Positions 40,772 to 47,981 of a stretch of 57,494 bases of DNA are shown one piece after another. A program made the position numbers and the translations under genes. The notes below the pieces were generated by a model. The model saw nothing but the letters and a program-made list of their open reading frames with translations. It was not told the origin of the DNA and ran no database searches. Origin of the DNA: JAKEHA01 sp964560355. GTDB lineage: Bacteria; Krumholzibacteriota; Krumholzibacteriia; WVZY01; JAKEHA01. The stretch is taken from NCBI GenBank assembly GCA_964560355.1, contig CAZLLI010000007.1, forward strand, positions 1 through 57,494. Reading direction: 5' to 3'. The stretch's first letter is position 1; the number at the start of each line of letters is the position of its first letter.

Positions 40772-41392
40772 CTACTTCATCTCGTGCATCGTCGGTTTGG
40801 GAGTCGAGTACCGATCCGGGTCCTGGTCGAACTGAGCCGCGGTTTGTTCGGAGGCGAAGTAGAAGAGTCGGCCGGCGGCGTCTCGAGACGCCGACCACTT
40901 GTCGGGCTGGAACCGAACCAGCGAGACCGGGTCCGTGACCTTCCCGGTGTAGTCGAACGGCGAGCGCTCGAACTGTTCCTTCGCCGCGTCGCTCGAGAAG
41001 TAATAGACCTCATGGTTGACAAAGGCGCGGTGCTGGGGATCGAGGATCGCCCAGGCCGTGGTATCGACCACGCAATGCAGCTGGATGTGGAAGTCGTTGA
41101 GATAGGGTTCGGGACCTTGCACGAAGGTCGCTGCGCACGGTGATCAGCAGAAGCCGATCGGCTGCCCATTGACGTAGACGGGCGGCATCTTGCTGTTGAG
41201 CCGCACCTTGCGAACAGCGCAGCGATCGTTCAAGGAAACCAATCCGGTCTCCGTGTAGCGGAGCTTCGGAAACGAGTCCTCGGGCTGAATGTACTCGCCG
41301 AAGACCTGATGCTCGATTTTCGGCTCTTTGTGGCTCGAACACGCCAACGCGGCCGCGGCGGCAACGACGGCGAGCGCTTGTTGTGTCCTCAC
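40772..41392 (-). CDS. selenoprotein lipoprotein with YHS/TRASH-like metal-binding domain (in-frame UGA = Sec83)
   Basis: Reading UGA 41146-41144 as Sec joins two frames into one 206-aa protein. GTG 41390-41392 lies 5 nt after GGAGG. A lipoprotein signal follows (LAVVAAAAALACSS). Before the UGA the sequence runs RCAVRKVRLNSKMPPVYV, then NGQPIGFC; after it SPCAATFVQGPEPYLNDF. The junction GFC-U-SPC matches YHS/TRASH modules (FCCxxC followed by an F and a DP-x-x-Y end), with Sec in place of the second Cys. A downstream part has two YHS-like repeats without Cys (VYYFSSDAAKEQFERSP; LFYFASEQTAAQFDQDPDRY). A SECIS-like hairpin follows the UGA. Likely role: surface metal or chalcogen binding. A plain stop with GTG restart at 41122 is the alternative. 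Confidence 0.8.
41113..41129 (-). promoter_or_regulatory. bacterial SECIS-like hairpin of the YHS selenoprotein
   Basis: On the minus strand, 14 nt after the UGA, GACCTT-CGTGC-AAGGTC forms a perfect 6-bp stem with a 5-nt loop with G in second position. The spacing and loop type are the same as in the SelW gene at 32758-32776. Confidence 0.75.
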
Positions 41393-41419
41393 GATAGCCT
41401 CCAAATGGCGCAAAGGCCT

Positions 41420-42709
41420 CTAGCGGTGTACCGCGAAGTGGCGGTCTTGTTCCTGGCGAAGTTTGTCGCACAAGCGTCCCGAAGGGAAGACGACGTCGTC
41501 GAGACGAAGGGCTTGGTCCTTCGGAATGTCGCGCTTGAGCTTGCATCCCTCCGAAAGCCCCATCGGAAGAAGCGTATCGCGTCGAACCACGTCGGCGTTG
41601 TCGATCGTCCCGTAGGTCATGAATCCGCCGATGCCGTCGAGCGTCTCGCCGGTCGCGAGATCCTTCTTCGCGACCGTGAGAACGTCGCATACGGGCGCCC
41701 CGATGGGGGCTACGGTGGCGTCGCCGAAGAGGCCGGCGCGCGCCACCGTGTCGACGATCTGCACGTGCGGCAGGTGATAGGGCGTGTAGAACACGTAGTA
41801 GGGACCGTCGCCCATCTTGAAGTAGTTCATGTACTGCTGCTTGATCGGATTCTCGGTGTACGCGACGACCCACGCGCCGGTGTGAGGCTCGGCGCCCAAC
41901 AGATAGTCGACGAGCCCGTGGGACTGCAGCTGTTCCACGGGAAACGCGCCGATCGCTTCCTTCACGTGCGCGCACTTGGGACCGTACATGCCTCGCTTAC
42001 CAACGTGGAACCCTGTGGAATTACACAAGATAGTGCATTCCATAGAGAGCTTCGTGCCGTCCGCGAAGGACGTGATCATGCGCGGCTTCTGGTGGTACTT
42101 CTCGGCGAACGCCTTCTGTGTATCCGGCGTGCGATACGGATCGATCATCCCTTTGAGGTTTCCCGCTGCCACGGCCCGATAGCCAACCCCGTTGACGAAA
42201 CGCACCAGGTTCATCGCGACGCCGGGCTCATCGCCGTCGGTATTGGTGACGACGACGCCGGCGCGATCGGCGTGAACCTTCAGAATCGGCCCGATGGTCG
42301 CGTCCATCTCGGCATTCATCAGCACGAGATGCTTCTTGTGGCGAATCGCTTCCATGGCGACATGCGAGCCGAACTCGATCTCGCCCGTGGACTCGATAAG
42401 CACATCGATGCCGTCCGCTTGGCAGAGGAGCATGGCGTCATCGGTAATGGCGGGCTTCTTCGACGCGATAGCGGACTCGAGATCGCGCACATTGGAGACG
42501 GTTTGTGGCTCTGCGACGCCACATTGCGTGTACGCGCGGGCCGCGTCGGCGATCGTTCGGTTGGATACCGCGACGAGCTGCATGCCGCGCAGCGGCGTGA
42601 GGAAATGCATCGCGATGCCGCGGCCCATGTAGCCCGCGCCGATCAAACCAACGCGCAGCGGCCGGCCTTCGGCGTTTCGCTTCGCGAGGGCGGTGTCGAC
42701 CAGAATCAT
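41420..42709 (-). CDS. NAD(P)-dependent homoserine-dehydrogenase-like oxidoreductase with SAF domain
   Basis: The 429-aa enzyme has an N-terminal Rossmann fold (RVGLIGAGYMGRGIAMHF near residue 19) and dehydrogenase features (GIDVLIESTGEIEFG, HLVLMNAEMDATIG, VVVTNTDGDEPGVAMN). It ends in a SAF domain (KLKRDIPKDQALRLDDVVFP) of the type found in antifreeze/pilus and sugar-acid enzymes. It belongs to the predicted homoserine-dehydrogenase group often found in polysaccharide gene clusters with dTDP-sugar epimerases. Here rfbC lies 19 nt upstream on the same strand, supporting a role in making a modified sugar or branched-chain nucleotide sugar. The exact reaction is unknown. A parS-like sequence lies inside the gene at 41931. 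Confidence 0.82.
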   Translation of the reverse strand: MILVDTALAKRNAEGRPLRVGLIGAGYMGRGIAMHFLTPLRGMQLVAVSNRTIADAARAYTQCGVAEPQTVSNVRDLESAIASKKPAITDDAMLLCQADGIDVLIESTGEIEFGSHVAMEAIRHKKHLVLMNAEMDATIGPILKVHADRAGVVVTNTDGDEPGVAMNLVRFVNGVGYRAVAAGNLKGMIDPYRTPDTQKAFAEKYHQKPRMITSFADGTKLSMECTILCNSTGFHVGKRGMYGPKCAHVKEAIGAFPVEQLQSHGLVDYLLGAEPHTGAWVVAYTENPIKQQYMNYFKMGDGPYYVFYTPYHLPHVQIVDTVARAGLFGDATVAPIGAPVCDVLTVAKKDLATGETLDGIGGFMTYGTIDNADVVRRDTLLPMGLSEGCKLKRDIPKDQALRLDDVVFPSGRLCDKLRQEQDRHFAVHR

Positions 42710-42728
42710 GCGAGTCCTTTCGTTGAAG

Positions 42729-43259
42729 CTAACGCGCGAAATCGGGCCAGCGGCGATCGGCGTCGGAGATGCACGTGACCGGTAGCGGCCACGCGATCGC
42801 GAACGCGGGATCGTCGTATCGAACTCCCGTAGCTGATTGTGGCATATAGAGTTGCGACGTTAGATAGCTGAGCTCCGTGGCATCTTCGAGGGTCTGATAG
42901 CCGTGCGCGCAACCGACCGGGATGTAGATCATGCGATGGTTCTCGGCGCTGAGCTCGACCGCCACCCATTCGCGAAACGTCGGCGACGTGGGCCGAAGAT
43001 CCAACGCGACGTCGATTACCGAACCGCGCGTGCATCGCACGATCTTCGTCTCCGCGTGCGGTTCACGCTGGAAGTGCATGCCGCGCAACGTCCCCTCGAG
43101 GTGGTTGTAACCGATGTTGTGCTGCGGGAATTCGTCCTCGAGCCCGCGTTCCTTGAGCTCCTCGCGCGCGAAAATGCGCGCGAAGAAACCGCGCGCGTCT
43201 TCCTTCCGCTCAAGCTCGAGCACGAAGACGCCAGGGATCTTGGTTTCGATGAATTGCAT
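42729..43259 (-). CDS. rfbC: dTDP-4-dehydrorhamnose 3,5-epimerase family protein
   Basis: The 176-aa cupin of the RmlC family epimerises the 4-keto sugar at C3 and C5 in dTDP-rhamnose synthesis. Visible features are LRGMHFQREPHAE (catalytic His), RCTRGSVIDVALDLR, YIPVGCAHGYQTLED (usually PxGFAHG) and a C-terminal YDDPAFAIAWP. ATG 43257-43259. The other rhamnose genes (rfbA, rfbB, rfbD) are not in the window, so the substrate could be another 4-keto sugar, particularly with the SAF-domain dehydrogenase gene 19 nt downstream. The two probably form an operon inserted among chromosome-maintenance genes. Confidence 0.9.
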   Translation of the reverse strand: MQFIETKIPGVFVLELERKEDARGFFARIFAREELKERGLEDEFPQHNIGYNHLEGTLRGMHFQREPHAETKIVRCTRGSVIDVALDLRPTSPTFREWVAVELSAENHRMIYIPVGCAHGYQTLEDATELSYLTSQLYMPQSATGVRYDDPAFAIAWPLPVTCISDADRRWPDFAR

Positions 43260-43295
43260 GGGTCGATCCGGCCGCGGACGCGGCGCCGGATCGAC

Positions 43296-43922
43296 TTATA
43301 CACGGTTTCGGTATAGCGCGTATCGACCAAATTGCGCGCGCACGTCGTCTTCGAGCACGAGGCGGGCGCCGCAGCGGTCGGCCGCGGCGACATCGTCCGG
43401 GAGTGTGGTGGCGAAGAGGCCGTTCGGCGCGAGGAGTTCTTCGATCTGGGGAGCCGTCCGCGCGGGTTCGCCCACCGCCATCGTAGCCACGACGTCGAAG
43501 CGACCGCGATATCGTGCGTCGCGCGATGCGTCGCGCGCGTCGGCGGCGACGACGTCGAGGTTGGGGAGCGAGAGAAGACGCGCGGTTCGTTCGACGAAGA
43601 GCGCTTTCTTTTCGCGGCGCTCTATCAGAGTCAAGTCCCAGCTGGGATGCAGCAAGCGCCACACGACGCCGGGAAAGCCCGCACCCGAACCCACGTCAGC
43701 GACGCGAACGGCATCGCGCAGCAGCGCGCGCGCGACGACATCGCCGAATTCGGCGCTTTCGAGCACCAGGCGCCCGCACGCCGCGACCGGATCCTTCTTC
43801 GAAACCAACGCGACCTCGTCGTTCCAACGCAGGATCTCCTGGAGGAAACGGCGCGTGGGCTCGATGGGAAGCGAAGGGAAGTGGCGGGCGGCGTCAGCGA
43901 GAACGGATTCGAGCTCGGACAT
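43296..43922 (-). CDS. rsmG: 16S rRNA m7G527 methyltransferase RsmG (GidB)
   Basis: The 208-aa methyltransferase has the RsmG SAM motif VADVGSGAGFPGVVW, followed by DLTLIERREKKALFVERTA and VAADARD. Late motifs are FDVVATMAVGEP (usually RAVA) and LLAPNGLFATTLP. It methylates G527 of 16S rRNA. The ATG at 43920-43922 is chosen over TTG 43926-43928. It lies immediately downstream of mnmG on the same strand (16-nt gap), the classical gidA-gidB order near oriC. The gap contains the direct repeat AGTTGACAAT(C/G). Confidence 0.93.
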   Translation of the reverse strand: MSELESVLADAARHFPSLPIEPTRRFLQEILRWNDEVALVSKKDPVAACGRLVLESAEFGDVVARALLRDAVRVADVGSGAGFPGVVWRLLHPSWDLTLIERREKKALFVERTARLLSLPNLDVVAADARDASRDARYRGRFDVVATMAVGEPARTAPQIEELLAPNGLFATTLPDDVAAADRCGARLVLEDDVRAQFGRYALYRNRV

Positions 43923-43938
43923 TGTCAACTTTTGATTG

Positions 43939-45804
43939 TCAACTTACGGACGATCGCCGTGCCCGCTCAACAAATACCGCGAGGATCGACAAGTCCGACG
44001 CGCGCACGCCCGCGATGCGCGAGGCCTGCCCGAGCGTCTCGGGTCGCTTGATTCGAAGCTTCTCGCGCGCTTCCTTGCTCAACCCGACCAGCGTCTCGAA
44101 GGCGAAGTCCGCGGGGATCCGGCGCGCCTCCAAGTCGGCAAGCGCCTGGACGTCGCGCGCCTGACGGTCGATGTAGCCTTCGTACTTCACGCGGCACTCG
44201 ACCGCTTCGTCGAGCGACGGCGGGCAGTCGAGGTCGGCGAGCTCGCGCACGTGCGCCATGCGAACGCCGGGGCGGCGAAGCACTTCGCGCAGGGTCGCGC
44301 CGTGTCGAACCGGTTCCAGCTCCCACTCCGCGAAGCGGGCGGTGCCTTCGCGGGCTGGAAAGCCGGTGCGATCGAGCGTCGCCACCACGGCGCCGACGCG
44401 CTCCACGCGCGCGCGAACCGCGTCCAGCGCCTGCGCCGGTATCAGCCCGAAGCGGGACCCGGTCGCCATCAGGCGTTCATCCGCGTTGTCCTGCCGAAGT
44501 ACCAGCCGGAATTCCGCGCGGCTCGTGAACATGCGATAGGGCTCGTCGATCTCTTTGGTGGTGAGGTCGTCGATCATGACGCCGATGTAGGCCTCGTCGC
44601 GCCGGGGCACGAACGGCTCCTCGCCGCGAAGCTTCAACACCGCGTTGACGCCGGCGACGAAGCCCTGCGCCGCCGCTTCCTCGTACCCCGAGGTCCCATT
44701 GACCTGGCCGGCGAAGTACAACCGCGCGACCGCCTTCGACTCCATCGTGCGAAGGAGCTGGTCAGGCGGAAAGAAGTCGTACTCGACCGCGTAGCCCGGC
44801 CGCGCCATGCGCGCGGTCTCGAGCCCCGGAATAGACGAGAGGATCTCGAGCTGCACGTCGACCGGCAGGCTCGTCGAGATGCCATTCAAGTAGAGCTCCG
44901 GGTGATCGAGGCCTTCGGGCTCGATGAAGACCTGGTGGCGCTCCTTGTCGGCGAAGCGAACGACCTTGTCCTCGATCGACGGACAGTAGCGTGGGCCGAT
45001 GCCTTCGATGACGCCGCCATACAAAGGCGACCTGGAAAGGTTGCGACGAATCACGTCGTGCGTGGCGGCCGATGTGTAGGTGAGGTGACACGGCACCTGC
45101 GGGAGCTCGATTCGTTGCGTCCTGAACGAAAACGGAGAGGGCGGGTCGTCGCCGGGCTGGGGATCGATTTTCGATAGGTCGACGCTATCCCGAAAGACGC
45201 GCGGCGGCGTGCCCGTCTTGAGTCGACCCATGCGGAGCCCAAGCGACTGCAGGCTCTGCGAGAGATTCGACGCCGGCGGTTCGCCTTCGCGGCCGCCGTC
45301 GGTGCGGCGATCGCCGGTGTGCATGAGTCCTCGTAGGAAGGTGCCGGTCGTGAGCACGCAGGCGCTTGCGTTGACAATGTCACCGCTCGCGAACCGAACA
45401 CCGACGAACTCGCCATGGTTGACAATCAGCTCGACGACTTCGCCCTCCGCGATTTCGAGGAAAGGTTGACAATCGAGCGTCTCCCGCATGATCCGGCTGT
45501 AGATCACTTTGTCAACTTGAGCACGCGGCGACCACACCGCCGGACCCTTCGCACGGTTGAGCATGCGAAACTGGATGCCGGCGCGATCGGTCGCGCGGCC
45601 CATTTCGCCGCCGAGAGCGTCGAGCTCCTTGACCAGATGGCCCTTCGCCAATCCGCCGACGGCGGGATTACAGGGCATATGCCCGATACGATCGCGCCGC
45701 AACGTCGATAGGAGCGTGCGCAATCCCATGCGTGCCGACGCCAGCGCGGCCTCACAGCCCGCGTGTCCGCCCCCGATCACGATGATGTCGTAGCGTCGAT
45801 CCAT
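43939..45804 (-). CDS. mnmG: tRNA uridine 5-carboxymethylaminomethyl modification enzyme MnmG (GidA)
   Basis: The 621-aa FAD-dependent protein begins YDIIVIGGGHAGCEAALASA (FAD motif), followed by MPCNPAVGGLAKGHLVKELDALGG. It includes TTGTFLRGLMHTG, PRYCPSIEDKVVRF (conserved Cys) and GYVEYDFFPP-like and GTSGYEEAAAQG motifs. The C-terminal helical domain binds tRNA and MnmE. With MnmE it modifies U34 of tRNAs. ATG 45802-45804. It is flanked by mnmE upstream (53-nt gap with three GTTGACAATC-type repeats) and rsmG downstream. Length is normal for the family. Confidence 0.97.
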   Translation of the reverse strand: MDRRYDIIVIGGGHAGCEAALASARMGLRTLLSTLRRDRIGHMPCNPAVGGLAKGHLVKELDALGGEMGRATDRAGIQFRMLNRAKGPAVWSPRAQVDKVIYSRIMRETLDCQPFLEIAEGEVVELIVNHGEFVGVRFASGDIVNASACVLTTGTFLRGLMHTGDRRTDGGREGEPPASNLSQSLQSLGLRMGRLKTGTPPRVFRDSVDLSKIDPQPGDDPPSPFSFRTQRIELPQVPCHLTYTSAATHDVIRRNLSRSPLYGGVIEGIGPRYCPSIEDKVVRFADKERHQVFIEPEGLDHPELYLNGISTSLPVDVQLEILSSIPGLETARMARPGYAVEYDFFPPDQLLRTMESKAVARLYFAGQVNGTSGYEEAAAQGFVAGVNAVLKLRGEEPFVPRRDEAYIGVMIDDLTTKEIDEPYRMFTSRAEFRLVLRQDNADERLMATGSRFGLIPAQALDAVRARVERVGAVVATLDRTGFPAREGTARFAEWELEPVRHGATLREVLRRPGVRMAHVRELADLDCPPSLDEAVECRVKYEGYIDRQARDVQALADLEARRIPADFAFETLVGLSKEAREKLRIKRPETLGQASRIAGVRASDLSILAVFVERARRSSVS

Positions 45805-45809
45805 GAAAT

Positions 45810-45858
45810 GTTGACAATCGCTAGGTTGACTATCGAACCCGAACAAAAGTTGACAATC
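45810..45858. repeat. cluster of GTTGACAATC repeats (mnmE-mnmG gap)
   Basis: GTTGACAATC occurs at 45810-45819 and 45849-45858, with GTTGACTATC at 45825-45834. Further exact copies lie within mnmG at 45418-45427 and 45465-45474, and in inverse orientation at 43934-43943. Near copies are at 43920-43929, 45370-45379 and 45507-45516. Function unknown. Confidence 0.6.
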
Positions 45859-47245
45859 ACTTGCCGATGCAGAACCGCGAGAAAATCGCGTCGAGGAGGC
45901 CGTCGTGGTAACGACGACCCGTCGCCTCCTCATATAGTGAGAGCACGTCGCGCGCCTGGGCGGCCAGCAACTCCAGCGGCTCTCGCGCTTCGACCGCGCT
46001 TCCCAGCCCGTCGAGCCGCGAGCGCGCGTCGGCGAGGAGCGTCACCAGACGGGCGTTCAGGATCGTGCGGTCGCGGGCCGAACGCGCGAGCTCGTCGGAA
46101 CCCGCCAGGCGCACGAGCGCCGCGCGAATCTCTCCGACCCCCTCGCCGGTGACCGCGGAGGCACGCACCTCCGCGACCCCCGCTCGCAGCGACGACGTCG
46201 CGCGCCCACGATCCGACTTGTTTAGTACCACAAGCGCGCGCGACGCGTCGAGCCGCGCCAGCCCCGCTCGGGTCTCGGCGCCCGCGAGCGCGTCCGCGAG
46301 CGACCCGTCGACCACGAACAGCACCACGTCGGCGTTGTGCGCCGCGTCGAGCGCGCGGTCGACGCCGATCGCTTCGACGCGGTCGGACGTGTGCGCGCGC
46401 AACCCCGCCGTGTCGTGCAGCACGAACGGAATCCCCTGCATCACGATCGTCTCGCGCAGCACGTCGCGCGTCGTCCCCGGAATTTCGGTGACGATGGCGT
46501 GCGCCTCGCCGACCAGCCGGTTGAAGAGACTGCTCTTGCCGGCGTTCACCGGCCCCGCGATGACGACGCGATAGCCTTCCCGCAGCGGGCGCGAGAGCGG
46601 CGCCGTCGCGAGCAAGTCGTCGAGCTCGGCGCGTTGCGTCGTGATGGTTGCGAGCGCGGCGGGCACGTCGAGCGCGTCGATGCCCTCTTCGATGAAGTCG
46701 ATGTTGGCTTCGATTACCGCGAGCAGCGACACCATCGCGTCGGCGAGCGCGTCGATCCGCCGCGAGAGCGCGCCGCGCAACTGCCGTTCGGCGACGACGC
46801 GCTGCACTTCGGTGCGCGCGTGAATCAGGTCGGCGACGGCTTCGGCTTGGATGAGATCCATCTTGCCGTTCAGGAATGCGCGCTGCGTGAACTCACCCGG
46901 CTGCGCGGGCCGCGCGCCGAGAGCGAACAACGTCTCCAGCACGCGCGCGACCACTGCGGCGCCGCCGTGGCAGCTCACTTCCACCACGTCTTCGCCCGTG
47001 TACGACTCCGGCGCGCGCATCACCGCGGCCATCACTTCGTCGACACGCTCGCCGTTCGCGTCGACGAAGCCCCCGTGATACAAGCGCCGGTGCTCCCACT
47101 CCGAATCGAATCGCGCGCCCGCCGTCGTGCGCAGAACCCGCGCGAGCAGCTCGAGCGCGCGCGGTCCCGACGCGCGCACGACCGCCAGCCCCGCCTCGCC
47201 GGGCGGCGTCGAAAGAGCCGCAATGGTGTCGAAGGAGTGATTCAT
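45857..47245 (-). CDS. mnmE: tRNA modification GTPase MnmE (TrmE)
   Basis: The 462-aa GTPase has an N-terminal folate-binding domain (TIAALSTPPGEAGLAVVRASG, AFLNGKMDLIQAEAVADLI), a helical region, and an inserted G domain: G1 GPVNAGKSS, G2 IPGTTRD, G3 DTAGLR, G4 NKSD. It ends with the family-specific FCIGK, whose Cys is required for tRNA modification. It partners with MnmG to make cmnm5U34. ATG 47243-47245. Length is typical. It follows the jag/yidC/rnpA block in the classical rpmH-rnpA-yidC-jag-mnmE order. Confidence 0.97.
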   Translation of the reverse strand: MNHSFDTIAALSTPPGEAGLAVVRASGPRALELLARVLRTTAGARFDSEWEHRRLYHGGFVDANGERVDEVMAAVMRAPESYTGEDVVEVSCHGGAAVVARVLETLFALGARPAQPGEFTQRAFLNGKMDLIQAEAVADLIHARTEVQRVVAERQLRGALSRRIDALADAMVSLLAVIEANIDFIEEGIDALDVPAALATITTQRAELDDLLATAPLSRPLREGYRVVIAGPVNAGKSSLFNRLVGEAHAIVTEIPGTTRDVLRETIVMQGIPFVLHDTAGLRAHTSDRVEAIGVDRALDAAHNADVVLFVVDGSLADALAGAETRAGLARLDASRALVVLNKSDRGRATSSLRAGVAEVRASAVTGEGVGEIRAALVRLAGSDELARSARDRTILNARLVTLLADARSRLDGLGSAVEAREPLELLAAQARDVLSLYEEATGRRYHDGLLDAIFSRFCIGK

Positions 47246-47299
47246 GGTGCGAAGAAGTCTAGCACTACGCGAGCAGTCGAGGGCGCCGCCCTCGATGAG

Positions 47300-47974
47300 T
47301 TAGTCGCGCGGGAGGTCGTCGGTGGCGGACGTCTTCGGCGAGATGACCACCTTGCGCAGGAGCCCGTCGCCGATCGTGTACGTCGTCACGTCGTCGAACT
47401 CCGCCACCGCGAGGTGGATGATGCGCCGCTCGGAGGCCTTGAGCGGTTCGAAGTCGTATTCCTTTTGCGTCTTGCTGACGCGCTCGGCGAGCTTCTGCGC
47501 CTTCTCGACCAAGAGCCGGTGCTTGCGACGGACGTAGCCGCCCACGTCGACGGTGATCTTGCTGTGACGACCGGTGCGTTTGGTGAAGATACGATTCACG
47601 ACGTGCTGGATCGACGCGAGCGTCTCGCCGCGCCGGCCGATCAGGAGTCCGTCGAGCCCGCTCGAGCTGATGTTCACGAAGGTGGTGTCGTCGGATTCTT
47701 CGATCGAGAGCGTGTACTCGATACCCATGAAGCCGAGCACGTCGCCGATGACGGAGCGAATCACGTCGGCGCCGTCGGCGTCGCTGGGCGCTTTCGCGTT
47801 GCGCGAGGTGACGCGGATGCGCACGAGCTTCCCGCCGAAGATGCCGAGCAATCCGCTGTGCGTCTCCGACAGCACTTCGATGTCGACCTCGTCCTTGCGC
47901 GCGCTCAATTCCTTGAGCGCCTTCTCGAGCGCCTGGTCGATGGTCTTGCCGGTGGTTTCGACGGAATGAGCCAT
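47300..47974 (-). CDS. jag: Jag/KhpB RNA-binding protein (KH and R3H domains)
   Basis: The 224-aa protein has an N-terminal Jag_N domain (TTGKTIDQALEKALKEL, SGLLGIFGGKLVRIRV), a KH domain with the glycine loop GLLIGRRGETLASIQHVVNRI, and a C-terminal R3H domain (KASERRIIHLAVAEFDDVTTYTIG). It binds RNA, interacts functionally with YidC (SpoIIIJ) and is linked to cell-size control and division. ATG 47972-47974, 8 nt after the yidC stop. Confidence 0.95.
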   Translation of the reverse strand: MAHSVETTGKTIDQALEKALKELSARKDEVDIEVLSETHSGLLGIFGGKLVRIRVTSRNAKAPSDADGADVIRSVIGDVLGFMGIEYTLSIEESDDTTFVNISSSGLDGLLIGRRGETLASIQHVVNRIFTKRTGRHSKITVDVGGYVRRKHRLLVEKAQKLAERVSKTQKEYDFEPLKASERRIIHLAVAEFDDVTTYTIGDGLLRKVVISPKTSATDDLPRD

Positions 47975-47981
47975 CGCTCAC

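Noticed and set aside
41144..41146. UGA as a normal stop followed by an independent gene starting at GTG 41122
   Set aside because: The downstream frame would begin in the middle of the YHS-like motif without a ribosome site, while the read-through protein forms a complete motif followed by a SECIS-like hairpin.
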